From Mesorhizobium japonicum MAFF 303099 (GTDB lineage: Bacteria > Pseudomonadota > Alphaproteobacteria > Rhizobiales > Rhizobiaceae): a DNA stretch of 64,000 nt. The notes beneath the pieces are model-generated. The model was not told the origin of the DNA and did not search any database. It saw only the letters and a program-made list of their open reading frames with translations. A program made the position numbers and the translations under genes. Shown piece by piece: positions 17,805 through 27,053 of the stretch. The number at the start of each line of letters is the position of its first letter. Position 1 is the stretch's first letter. Location: the NCBI RefSeq assembly GCF_000009625.1, contig NC_002678.2:2170001-2234000 (forward strand), written 5' to 3'.

Positions 17805-17883
17805 CCACTGTCCCGAGGATAATCCGGCTACAGTGGGCTGCCAGAGAAGCCCTTCGCCACCAGGCACTGATCCGGGACAGTGG
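17805..17883 (+). promoter_or_regulatory. Long-range inverted repeat in the leader of the beta-barrel/protease pair
   Basis: CCACTGTCCCG at 17805-17815 is repeated in perfect inverted form (CGGGACAGTGG) at 17873-17883. The 57-base interval itself contains GGGCT/AGCCC. The right arm ends 17 bases before the start codon. An AT-rich stretch just upstream (about 17755-17795), unusual in this genome, is the likely promoter. Confidence 0.6.
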
Positions 17884-17892
17884 GGCGAGGTG

Positions 17893-17910
17893 TTTCGCGC
17901 ATGCGCGAAA
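17893..17910. promoter_or_regulatory. 18-base perfect palindrome centred on a start codon
   Basis: TTTCGCGCATGCGCGAAA reads the same on both strands and contains the proposed ATG (17901-17903). It could hide the start codon in an RNA hairpin or bind a dimeric protein. Confidence 0.6.
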
Positions 17911-18479
17911 AGTCCGGCAGTCGAGTGAGGTTCGGCACGATGGCGCTCCTGCTGGGCGCGCTCATCGGGGCGTCCCCGGCTGCTGCCCAGGACATGACGA
18001 CATCGTTGGTCGAAATACATCAGGGCTCGCCGCTCAGCGATCGCGCCAGAAGCCTGGGCAATGGCGGCTACGAACTGCAGAACGGGACCTTTGTCTCGTT
18101 CAACCAATGGTACCGCGCCCGCTGGGTCGACATGCATGTGGACCTGCTGACCCAGATCACGGAAGATACCGGCATCCTTTGGGGATTTGGGACCGGCGAA
18201 GAGGGCGAGAAGTATCGGATCGAGCCCAGCCTCAAGCTTGGGTTCGTCACCCAGATGCATCCGAACCCGAACAGCACTCTCTCCCTTTCGCTCACCACGA
18301 CCGTCGGCGGCAAGCTTACCGAAAAGTCCTGCCAGGCCGACTACGGTGATTTTGGCACTTACAGCGTCAATTGCCGGCTCGCAGCCAGCCAGTTGGCGCC
18401 TGAGGAAACCTTGAAATATCTGGTTAACGCTAAACCGGAGAGCCAGCACATCTGGCTGAATTACCGTGTTACTTTCTGA
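17901..18479 (+). CDS. Secreted protein, possible small outer-membrane beta-barrel
   Basis: In this 192-residue protein a basic N-terminus and a hydrophobic stretch (MALLLGALIGASPAAAQ) form a signal peptide. The mature part alternates polar and hydrophobic residues in strand-like blocks (LKLGFVTQMHP, STLSLSLTTTVGGKL). It ends in HIWLNYRVTF, where a C-terminal Phe with alternating aromatics is the signal recognised by the BAM complex for outer-membrane barrels. Two Cys (ADYGDFGTYSVNC region) may pair. I do not recognise a named family. The next gene is a secreted protease on the same strand. The ATG at 17901 was preferred to a GTG seven codons upstream. Confidence 0.65.
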   Translation: MREKSGSRVRFGTMALLLGALIGASPAAAQDMTTSLVEIHQGSPLSDRARSLGNGGYELQNGTFVSFNQWYRARWVDMHVDLLTQITEDTGILWGFGTGEEGEKYRIEPSLKLGFVTQMHPNPNSTLSLSLTTTVGGKLTEKSCQADYGDFGTYSVNCRLAASQLAPEETLKYLVNAKPESQHIWLNYRVTF

Positions 18480-18565
18480 TCGCCGGGAGGATGTAAATGA
18501 GAAAATCATCTCGCCCCGAAATTCGCGATCACCCGTCTTGGTTCTTGTCGGAACGGAGTAAGAGC

Positions 18566-19546
18566 ATGTCACGGAGTTGCTTGAAATTCGGTATCGCCAC
18601 GGCTCTCGCCATCCTGTCGGCGCCAATGGCGTCGGCACAGGAGGCGGTCAATGCGGACGAGATGGCCGCGCTGTGCCACGGCGGCGGCCTGTCCACATGC
18701 GTGGGCGCAACGATCCCGGCCGCGGGCACGCCAACCGTGCAGCGGTGGATGAGCCCCGACGTTGGCGCCGCTTGGGCTGCGGGATACAAGGGCAAGGGCG
18801 TCACGATTACGATCGTCGACGATTTCTCCAGCACATCGCGCTTCTCCGGCAATTTCGGTGTCGGGGTTCAAACCCAGCGCCACGGTGAATGGACGCGTGA
18901 GGAAGCCGGCATGATCGCGCCCTTGGCGACCATCAGGTCGAAGGACTTCTCAACCGGCTCGGCCGTCGGCCTGGCGCCCGGCCTGAACGTGCTCAATCTG
19001 AGCTACGGCATGTACGCCAGGGCGGGTTACAGCTCGAACCAGATCGGGTGGGCCCCAGAGGAAGCCTCCATCATCTCCTATGCCACCAGGGGGACGGCTG
19101 TTGTTTCGAAGGCCGCGGGCAATGATTCGGTTGCCGTGGGCGGGATCACGAACGGCCAGCAGGACTATCTCGACCTTGCCCTGATTGGAAAACCATCTGC
19201 GATCTTCGTCGGCGCGCTCTCCACCAACGGCACGACGTCCAACAAGGCTCAGCTTGCCTGGTATTCCAACACCGCCGGCTCCAATCCGCAGGTGCAAAGC
19301 CACTTCCTCGTGGTTGGTGTCGATGGGGGCAAGACAGGCCTTTATGGCACCTCCTTCGCCGCACCGATCATTTCAGGATATGCGGCGATCATCGGCAGCA
19401 AATTCACCAGCGCCACGCCGACCCAGATCACCAACGATCTGCTCAACACGGCGCGTACCGACACGCTGGTCAACTATAGCGCCTCCGTCTACGGCAAGGG
19501 CGAGGCAAGCCTTTCGCGCGCCTTGGCGCCGACGGCGATCAGGTAG
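18566..19546 (+). CDS. Secreted subtilisin-like (S8) serine protease, compact
   Basis: The 326-residue protein has a signal peptide ending ASA before QE. The S8 triad is visible: Asp at about 85 in GVTITIVDDF, His at about 106 in QRHGEWT, and Ser at about 263 in GTSFAAPIISGYAA. The oxyanion Asn is in AAGNDS at about 186. Only 21 residues separate Asp and His, and the usual HGTHVAG is replaced by HGEWTREEAG, so this is a divergent branch. An alternative ATG at 18497 with GGAGG upstream would add 23 polar residues before the signal peptide. The shorter form fits secretion better. It is paired with the barrel-like gene upstream. Confidence 0.85.
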   Translation: MSRSCLKFGIATALAILSAPMASAQEAVNADEMAALCHGGGLSTCVGATIPAAGTPTVQRWMSPDVGAAWAAGYKGKGVTITIVDDFSSTSRFSGNFGVGVQTQRHGEWTREEAGMIAPLATIRSKDFSTGSAVGLAPGLNVLNLSYGMYARAGYSSNQIGWAPEEASIISYATRGTAVVSKAAGNDSVAVGGITNGQQDYLDLALIGKPSAIFVGALSTNGTTSNKAQLAWYSNTAGSNPQVQSHFLVVGVDGGKTGLYGTSFAAPIISGYAAIIGSKFTSATPTQITNDLLNTARTDTLVNYSASVYGKGEASLSRALAPTAIR

Positions 19547-19627
19547 GAGAGCGACGTTTCGCCCGGTCAAATCGTCGCCTCGGCTATGCCTTTTGATCGG
19601 CACGGTCGCACGGCCAGGGGCTCCAGT

Positions 19628-20890
19628 CTAAGTTTCAAGCGCCTTCGCGGCGCGTTCGAGCAGCGCGCCGCGATCGGGGGCAAAACCCGCCTCGATCCAT
19701 TCCGTCTCGAGGTTGTTGAGGATTTCGCCCAGCTTCGGCCCCGGCGTGGCGCCGAGCGCCGTCAGATCGGCGCCTTTCAGCGGAAACACCGGTTTTTCCC
19801 ATTTGAGCGCGAAGGCCAGCAGGCGCGAAAAGCCGCCGGCTTCGAGCAATGCGTTATTGTCCTCGACGGCGCGCACCCTGGCTCCGGCAAGCGATAGCCG
19901 CAGCCGGTCGACAAGCCCTTGCCGGTCGCCGCGATAGAGCCTTTTCGCCAGTTCGGCCTCGGTCACCTTCGGCTCGACGGCGGTGGCCAGTGCCCAGTGG
20001 CGCAAACGGTCTGATTCCGCGGTCGAAAACCTCAGCCGCTCGGCGAGCGTCTTCATGCGCGCGGCATCCGGCGGCACGATGGCCTCCAGCCGCAGCATCG
20101 GATCCGCCGCCCAGCCCAGATCCTTCTCGGCCTTGGTCAATCCGTGGATGGCGTCGATACCCCATTTCTCGCTTTCCGGCAGCGCGGCGGACAGCACACC
20201 GGCCTGCCGCATCCACAGCAGCGCCCGCGACGGATCAGACGCCGAAAGCAGCTTCTTCAGCTCAGCCCAGATGCGCTCCGCCGAAAGTTGCGCCAGGCCC
20301 TCCTTCAGCCGGGCGCAGGCCTTCAGCCCCTCGGCGTCAGGCCGGCCTTCGCCATACCAGGCGAAGAAGCGGAAGAAGCGCAGGATGCGCAGATAATCCT
20401 CGCGGATGCGTGCCTCGGCATCACCGATGAAGCGCAGCCGCCGCGCCTCGATATCGGCGATGCCGCCGACCAGGTCGACGACCCTGCCATCGGCCTCGGC
20501 ATAGAGCGCGTTGATGGTGAAGTCGCGCCGCTCCGCATCGAGTTTCCAATCGCGCCCGAACGACACTTTGGCGCGGCGGCCGTCGGTCTCGACATCGGCG
20601 CGCAAGGTGGTGATTTCATAGGGTTTGCCGCCGGCGACCACCGTGACGGTGCCGTGCTCGATGCCGGTTGGCACTGGCTTGAAACCCTCCGCCTCGGCAC
20701 GGCGGATGATTTCTTGCGGCAAACAGGTGGTGGCGATGTCGACATCGGCGACCGGCTGGCCCATCAGCGTGTTGCGCACGGCGCCACCAGCGATACGCGC
20801 CTCCTCGCTGCCTTCAGCCAGGGCGGCAAGCAGGCGCTGCAAATGCTTGTCGGCTAGCCAGTTGGCCCTGCCCGAGATCGAAACACTCAC
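19628..20890 (-). CDS. CCA-adding enzyme / poly(A) polymerase-type nucleotidyltransferase
   Basis: This 420-residue class II nucleotidyltransferase has its catalytic head in the first 150 residues. The nucleotide-binding RIAGGAVRNTLMG is at about residue 32, DVDIAT with the two metal-binding Asp at about 49, and AERRDFTINALY at about 118. REDYLRILRFFRFFAWYG then marks the neck. It completes or repairs the 3' CCA of tRNA. Some alphaproteobacterial members have been called PcnB, and sequence alone cannot exclude polyadenylation. The start overlaps the end of the Nudix gene by four bases, which indicates co-translation. Confidence 0.88.
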   Translation of the reverse strand: MSVSISGRANWLADKHLQRLLAALAEGSEEARIAGGAVRNTLMGQPVADVDIATTCLPQEIIRRAEAEGFKPVPTGIEHGTVTVVAGGKPYEITTLRADVETDGRRAKVSFGRDWKLDAERRDFTINALYAEADGRVVDLVGGIADIEARRLRFIGDAEARIREDYLRILRFFRFFAWYGEGRPDAEGLKACARLKEGLAQLSAERIWAELKKLLSASDPSRALLWMRQAGVLSAALPESEKWGIDAIHGLTKAEKDLGWAADPMLRLEAIVPPDAARMKTLAERLRFSTAESDRLRHWALATAVEPKVTEAELAKRLYRGDRQGLVDRLRLSLAGARVRAVEDNNALLEAGGFSRLLAFALKWEKPVFPLKGADLTALGATPGPKLGEILNNLETEWIEAGFAPDRGALLERAAKALET

Positions 20891-21522
20891 GCATAGAGCC
20901 TTTCATAGAGCGTGCGGATGATGCCGGCGGTGACGCCCCAGATGCGCCGGTCGCCATAGGGCATGTCGTAGAAGAACCATTCGAGATCGTTCCACATGCG
21001 GCTGTCGCGCTTGTGATTCACCGGGTCCATCAGGAAGCGCAACGGCACTTCGAAGGCGGCATCGACCTCGTCGGCATTCAAGTCGAGCTGGAAGCCGGGC
21101 CTCACGATGCCCAGCACCGGCGCGATGCGATAGCCGCTGCCGGCGACGTAATCGGGCATGCGGCCGATGATCTCGATGCGGTGCTGATCGAGGCCGATCT
21201 CCTCGAAGGTTTCGCGCAGCGCCGCCGCCTCCGGGCTGGCATCGGTCGCATCGATGGTGCCGCCGGGAAAGGCCACCTGCCCCGAATGGTTGCGCAGCTT
21301 TTCGGCTCGCTTGGTCAAGAGAACCGTCGCCTCGCCTTCGTGATCGATCACCGGGATCAGCACCGCCGCATTGCGCAGCGGCTTGCCCTGGTTCAGCCGC
21401 GGATGACCCGGATTGAAGCGGTGGTCGCCATAGTCGTCGCCGGCATGCGCATCCGGCTGCGCGGCGAAGCGCGCGCGAAAATCCGCCGATGAAAACGGCA
21501 TCAGTGACACGCGATCCATCAT
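20887..21522 (-). CDS. Nudix hydrolase, CoA pyrophosphatase type
   Basis: The 211-residue protein has the combined CoA-specific (UPF0035) motif LLTKRAEKLRNHSGQVAFPGG and a Nudix box with the REtfEEiGL core (AAALRETFEEIGL). This pairing is typical of enzymes that split CoA into 3',5'-ADP and 4'-phosphopantetheine. The start MMDRVSLMPF overlaps the upstream DUF1285 gene as ATGA. The end overlaps the CCA-adding gene, so the three form one translationally coupled minus-strand unit. The link between CoA turnover and tRNA end repair is only positional. Confidence 0.9.
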   Translation of the reverse strand: MMDRVSLMPFSSADFRARFAAQPDAHAGDDYGDHRFNPGHPRLNQGKPLRNAAVLIPVIDHEGEATVLLTKRAEKLRNHSGQVAFPGGTIDATDASPEAAALRETFEEIGLDQHRIEIIGRMPDYVAGSGYRIAPVLGIVRPGFQLDLNADEVDAAFEVPLRFLMDPVNHKRDSRMWNDLEWFFYDMPYGDRRIWGVTAGIIRTLYERLYA

Positions 21523-22154
21523 GCGCTCAGCCGCTTCAGCTGGTCCGCCGGCATGATCGGAAACACGGCGCCCTTCGAGCGCACGGCAAACATCGCCTCG
21601 CCGCCGATCTCGATCTCCTCGCCATGCCCGACCAGTTCGTACATGACAGGCCGCCCCACCAGCGCTTCCAGCCTGCCGCGCACCAGCACATAAGGCTTCA
21701 GGCCGCCGGTCTCGTTCTCGTCGACGAAGCGCAGCGGCCGTTCCGGCCCTGCCTCGACCACGTCGCCGACATTGGTGCGGAAGGTAATGATCTGTTCGTC
21801 GCCACTGCCCGAAACATCCATTTCGACGGCGATGAACGGCGCATCGGCGACGCGGATGCCGACCTTTTCCACAGGCGTCACCAGATAGGTCCTGCCATCC
21901 GCGTCCTTGCGCAGCACCGAGGAAAAAAGCTGCACCAGCGGCATGCGGCCGATCGGCGTGCCCAGATAGAACCAGGTGCCGTCGGCCTTGATCTCCATGT
22001 CGAGATCGCCGCAAAAGTCGGGATTCCAGCGCTCGACGGGCGCCGCGCCCTTGCCGGCACGCGCCGCGCGCGAGATCAGCGCCTCCAGGCCGCGCGCCTC
22101 GGTTGCCTGCGTAAGGCTTTGTTGGCGATGCTCGTCGTGTTCCGTCATCGTCAC
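21519..22154 (-). CDS. DUF1285 family protein
   Basis: The 211-residue protein matches DUF1285 in the blocks VERWNPDFCGDLDMEIKADGTWFYLGTPIGR and MPLVQLFSSVLRKDADGRTYLVTPVEK (quoted as two short separate landmarks around residues 40-100). A later landmark is WFYLG with strand-rich C-terminal half. There is no signal peptide or transmembrane segment. The function is unknown. Conserved linkage with a Nudix hydrolase and a CCA-adding enzyme is common in alphaproteobacteria as far as I recall, and here they overlap. It is first in the operon and the promoter lies before 22155. Confidence 0.85.
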   Translation of the reverse strand: MTMTEHDEHRQQSLTQATEARGLEALISRAARAGKGAAPVERWNPDFCGDLDMEIKADGTWFYLGTPIGRMPLVQLFSSVLRKDADGRTYLVTPVEKVGIRVADAPFIAVEMDVSGSGDEQIITFRTNVGDVVEAGPERPLRFVDENETGGLKPYVLVRGRLEALVGRPVMYELVGHGEEIEIGGEAMFAVRSKGAVFPIMPADQLKRLSA

Positions 22155-22288
22155 GAAATAGTCACTGTTGTTCCGCTTGTCAGCCTAAGTCTGTGATTTA
22201 AGTTCGACCATAGGCGCTAGGCGAGGCCGAATCGCGGCGCCTATGATATGGTGCGGGCTGGTATTTCCAACCAAAGGGATCGAGCCGA

Positions 22289-23292
<1,004 letters not shown>

Positions 23293-23293
<1 letters not shown>

Positions 23294-24234
23294 TGGCGCG
23301 TATCGGCGAGGTCCAGGCTCCGGCAGCGACGCGCGACGCGCTCGCCCGTGGCCGGTTGCGGGCTTCGCTTGTGCCGGACCTGCTGGTCGAGGCGCGCCGC
23401 ATCGTCAACACCGTGATCGCCGGCTGGCATGGCCGCCGCAAACGCGGCATCGGCGAGAATTTCTGGCAGTTCCGGCCCTATGTCGAGGGCGATTCCTCGC
23501 GCATCGACTGGCGCCGCTCGGCGCGCGACGACCACACCTATGTGCGCGACCGCGAATGGGAAGCCGCCCATACGGTATGGTTGTGGGCCGACCCCTCGCC
23601 GTCCATGCTCTACAAATCGACCGGCGCCAGCGTCTCCAAGCAGTCGCGCGCACTGGTGCTGGCGCTGGCCATGGCCGAACTGCTGTCGCGCAGCGGCGAA
23701 CGCATTGCCTGGCCGGGCCTGACCGATCCGTTCACCGCCCGCAACGGCGCCGAGCGCATCGCCGCCCAGCTGATGCATGCCGGCGACTTGCCGGCAAAGC
23801 CTGACCTCACGGACATCAGGCGCTTCTGCGACATCGTCATCGCCAGCGATTTCCTCGATCCGGTCGAGGAGACGATGGAATGGCTCGACGTCCTCGCCCG
23901 CCACGGCGTGCGCGCCCATCTGATCGAGGTTGCCGACCCGGCCGAGGAAACCTTCCCCTATGCCGGCCGCACCGAGTTCACCGACCCCGAGACCGGCGAA
24001 AAGCTGACCGCCGGACGTGCCGAAATGCTCGGCGACGAATACCGCCTGCTCTACACCGCCCGCCGCCAGGAGCTGGCCGGCTGGTGCAGGCGGCTCGGCT
24101 GGAGTTTTACAGTCAACCACACCGATCGGCTGGCGTCCGACGCGCTGGTGCGCCTGCATATGGCAATGACGGCCGATGGCGGCTATGCCGGTAGCGGTCG
24201 TACCGGTCAGCCTGGAAAGGCGGTCGGCGCATGA
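23293..24234 (+). CDS. DUF58 family protein (MoxR partner)
   Basis: The 313-residue protein has the DUF58 signature FRPYVEGDSSRIDWRRSAR at about residues 57-75 and a degenerate vWA-like region with WLWADPSPSM. DUF58 proteins nearly always sit next to MoxR and are thought to be recruited to the membrane or to client proteins by it. The start was taken as ATG at 23293, inside the TGATG overlap. The end overlaps the next gene by four bases (ATGA). There is no membrane segment. Confidence 0.92.
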
Positions 24235-27050
24235 GCTGGCTGCCGCTCTCCTTTGGCGCTCCCATGGTGCTGTGGGGCCTGCTGGCGCTGCCGGTGATCT
24301 GGTGGCTGCTCAGGCTGACCCCGCCCAAGCCGCAGGCCGAGATCTTCCCGCCGCTGAAGATCCTGGCGCGCGTCTTGAAGCGCGAGGAGACGCCGCATCA
24401 AAGCCCCTGGTGGCTGACGCTGCTCAGGCTGCTGATGGCGGGCCTCATCGTCGCCGCCCTTGCCGAACCGGTCTTCAACCCGCGCGAAAAACTACCGGCC
24501 GAGGGTGCAGCCCTTGCGCTGGTCATCGACAATGACTGGGCAAGTGCTGCCGACTGGAACAAGCGCGTCGCTACCGCCGAGCGGCTGATCAAGGATGCCG
24601 GCTCGAACGGCGTGCCGGTCATCATCGCGTTCACCGCCGAAAAACCCAATGCGGAGATCGGTCCCTTCGATGCCGCCGCCGCACTCGACCGGTTGCGCGC
24701 CGCCAAGCCGCGCCCGATCCCGACCGACCGGCCCGCCGTCTATGCCCGCGTCGCCGGCGTGCTGGAGACCTTGCGCGGCGCCAGCGTCGCCGTGTTGGCC
24801 GATGGCCTCGCGGCCAAAGGCGACGAGGCCGCTTTCAAAACGCTGTTGTCGAAGAATGCGGCACGCGTGGTTTGGGCTACCGCCGATCGGCTTTCGCTGA
24901 CCGGCCTCACCGCCGCCGACAACCAGGTCGACGGTTTTGCGCTTACCGCCATCCGCGTGCCGGGCGATCCGGCGCCGGCACAGGTCACCGCCGGCGCCTT
25001 CGACGACAAGGGCCGCCGCATCGCCGATGCGACGCTGACCTTCGCGCCCGGCGAAGCCACCGCCACCAGCACCATGGCGGTGCCGTTCGAGCTGCGCAAC
25101 GACTTTGCCTCGATTGCCCTCGACGGCGAACGCCAGGCGGGTGCGGTGCGCGTGCTCGACGAAAGCTCCAAGCGCCGCCGCGTCGGATTGCTGTCGCAGG
25201 CCGAGGCCGACCAGGCGCAGCCGCTTCTGTCGCCGCTCTACTACATCAGGCGCGCGCTGCAGCCCTTCGCCGATCTGGTCGAACCCTCCAGCGCCGACCT
25301 CGCCGACGCCATCCCGCAGATCCTCGACCAGAAGCCGGCGATGATCATCATGGCCGACATCGGCACCATTCCGGCGCAGGTTCGACAGCGGTTGGTCGAC
25401 TGGGTCGACAATGGCGGGACGCTTGTGCGTTTCGCCGGCTCGCGGCTGGCCGCCGCCGGCAATGACGACGATCTGCTGCCGGTTCGCCTGCGCACCGGCG
25501 AACGTTCGCTCGGCGGCGCGCTGTCCTGGACCTCGCCGCAGCCGGTCACCGAATTCCCCAAGGCCGGTCCCTTCGCCGATCTGGCGCCGCCCACGGAAGT
25601 TACCGTGAGCAGGCAGGTGCTGGCCGAACCGACGCCCGATATCGTCGAGCGCACCTGGGCCGCGCTCGCCGATGGCACGCCACTGGTCACCGGGCTGAAG
25701 AAAGGCAAGGGCACGCTGGTGCTGTTCCATGTCACGCCCGAAGCGACCTGGTCGAACCTGCCGATCTCGGGCAGCTTCGTCGAGATGCTGCGCCGCATCG
25801 TGCAGCTGTCGCGCAACCAGGGCGCGGCGATCGCCAATGCCGAAGCCGCCGCCACGTCGCTGGCACCCTACCGCATGATCGCGGCCGACGGCTCGCTGGT
25901 GCCGCCGACGCCGGATGCACGGCCGCTGGTGCCGGGCGCCGGCGTGCCGGTGACCTTCGAGAACCCGCCCGGCCTCTACGGCTCGGAAACCGGCGTCTTC
26001 GCCCACAATTTGCTGGACGCCGCAAGCACGTTCGTGCCGCTGGCGCGCCCGCAATTCACGGTTCCGGTCACCACGATCCAGTACGCCTTCGATGAATCCC
26101 GCAATCTGAAAGGTTCGCTGGTCATCGCCGCCCTGGTGCTGATGCTGCTCGACACGCTGGCGGTGTTCTGGATGGGCGGCCTGTTCTCGCGCCGGCGGCG
26201 CCGTGCCGGCGCCGTGGCCACCACCGCGGCTGTCCTGATCGCGCTTGGCGCATTGTTCGGCCATGCCGATTTCGCCCGCGCCGACGATGCCAAGCCGGGC
26301 GACGAGGCGGCCATCTCTGCGATTTCGAAGACCCGCATCGCCTATGTGCTGACCGGCGTGCCGGGCGACGATTCGATCAGCCGCGCCGGGCTCGAGGGCC
26401 TGACCCGCTTCCTGATCGAGAAGACCGCGCTGGAACCGGGCGCGCCTGCCGGCGTCGACATCGCGAAGGACGAACTGTCCTTCTATCCTCTGATCTATTG
26501 GCCGATCGATCCGGCCGCGCCGATGCCGAGCCAGGCCGCGATCGCCCGCATCGACGCCTATATGCAGCAGGGCGGCACGGTGCTGTTCGACACGCGCGAC
26601 CAGTTCGCCAACGGCATCGGCGCCGATTCCACCAGCCCGGCGACCGAGCGGCTGCGCGACATCCTCGGCAACCTCAACGTGCCGCCGCTGGAGCCGGTGC
26701 CGTCGGACCACGTGCTGACCAAGTCCTTCTTCATCCTGCCGGAGTTCCCCGGCCGCTTCGCCGGCAGCCCGCTCTGGGTCGAGGCCTCGCTCGACGCCAG
26801 CAATGCCGACAACCGGCCGGTGCGCACCGGCGACGGCGTCTCGCCGATCATGATCACTGCCAATGATTTCGCCGGCGCCTGGGCGGTCGACGAGAATGGC
26901 GACCCACTGCTGCCGACGGTGCCAGCCGACCCGATGCAGCGCGTCTACGCGCTGCGTGCCGGCGTCAACATCATGATGTATATGCTGACCGGCAACTACA
27001 AATCCGACCAGGTGCATGTCCCCATTCTGCTCGAACGGCTGGGGCAGTAA
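24231..27050 (+). CDS. Large membrane protein with BatA-like N-terminus and C-terminal DUF4159
   Basis: The 939-residue protein starts with two membrane segments (VLWGLLALPVIWWLL and LLRLLMAGLIVAALAEPVF), the BatA arrangement. A vWA-like domain without a clear MIDAS motif comes next (LALVIDNDWASAADW). The middle looks like a large periplasmic or cytoplasmic glutamine-amidotransferase-like region (IIMADIGTIPAQVRQRLVDWVDNGGTLVRFAGSR, abbreviated here as the VDNGGTLVRF block). A third membrane segment lies near residue 640 (LVIAALVLMLLDTLAVFW). The last 220 residues are DUF4159 (YPLIYWPIDP, QQGGTVLFDTRDQ). It belongs to the MoxR operon. Confidence 0.85.
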   Translation: MSWLPLSFGAPMVLWGLLALPVIWWLLRLTPPKPQAEIFPPLKILARVLKREETPHQSPWWLTLLRLLMAGLIVAALAEPVFNPREKLPAEGAALALVIDNDWASAADWNKRVATAERLIKDAGSNGVPVIIAFTAEKPNAEIGPFDAAAALDRLRAAKPRPIPTDRPAVYARVAGVLETLRGASVAVLADGLAAKGDEAAFKTLLSKNAARVVWATADRLSLTGLTAADNQVDGFALTAIRVPGDPAPAQVTAGAFDDKGRRIADATLTFAPGEATATSTMAVPFELRNDFASIALDGERQAGAVRVLDESSKRRRVGLLSQAEADQAQPLLSPLYYIRRALQPFADLVEPSSADLADAIPQILDQKPAMIIMADIGTIPAQVRQRLVDWVDNGGTLVRFAGSRLAAAGNDDDLLPVRLRTGERSLGGALSWTSPQPVTEFPKAGPFADLAPPTEVTVSRQVLAEPTPDIVERTWAALADGTPLVTGLKKGKGTLVLFHVTPEATWSNLPISGSFVEMLRRIVQLSRNQGAAIANAEAAATSLAPYRMIAADGSLVPPTPDARPLVPGAGVPVTFENPPGLYGSETGVFAHNLLDAASTFVPLARPQFTVPVTTIQYAFDESRNLKGSLVIAALVLMLLDTLAVFWMGGLFSRRRRRAGAVATTAAVLIALGALFGHADFARADDAKPGDEAAISAISKTRIAYVLTGVPGDDSISRAGLEGLTRFLIEKTALEPGAPAGVDIAKDELSFYPLIYWPIDPAAPMPSQAAIARIDAYMQQGGTVLFDTRDQFANGIGADSTSPATERLRDILGNLNVPPLEPVPSDHVLTKSFFILPEFPGRFAGSPLWVEASLDASNADNRPVRTGDGVSPIMITANDFAGAWAVDENGDPLLPTVPADPMQRVYALRAGVNIMMYMLTGNYKSDQVHVPILLERLGQ

Positions 27051-27053
27051 CCA

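Noticed and set aside
24492-27017. 841-residue open frame on the minus strand opposite the DUF4159 gene
   Set aside because: Its composition is typical of an antisense frame and no motif is visible. The plus-strand gene is supported by membrane segments and by overlaps with its neighbours.
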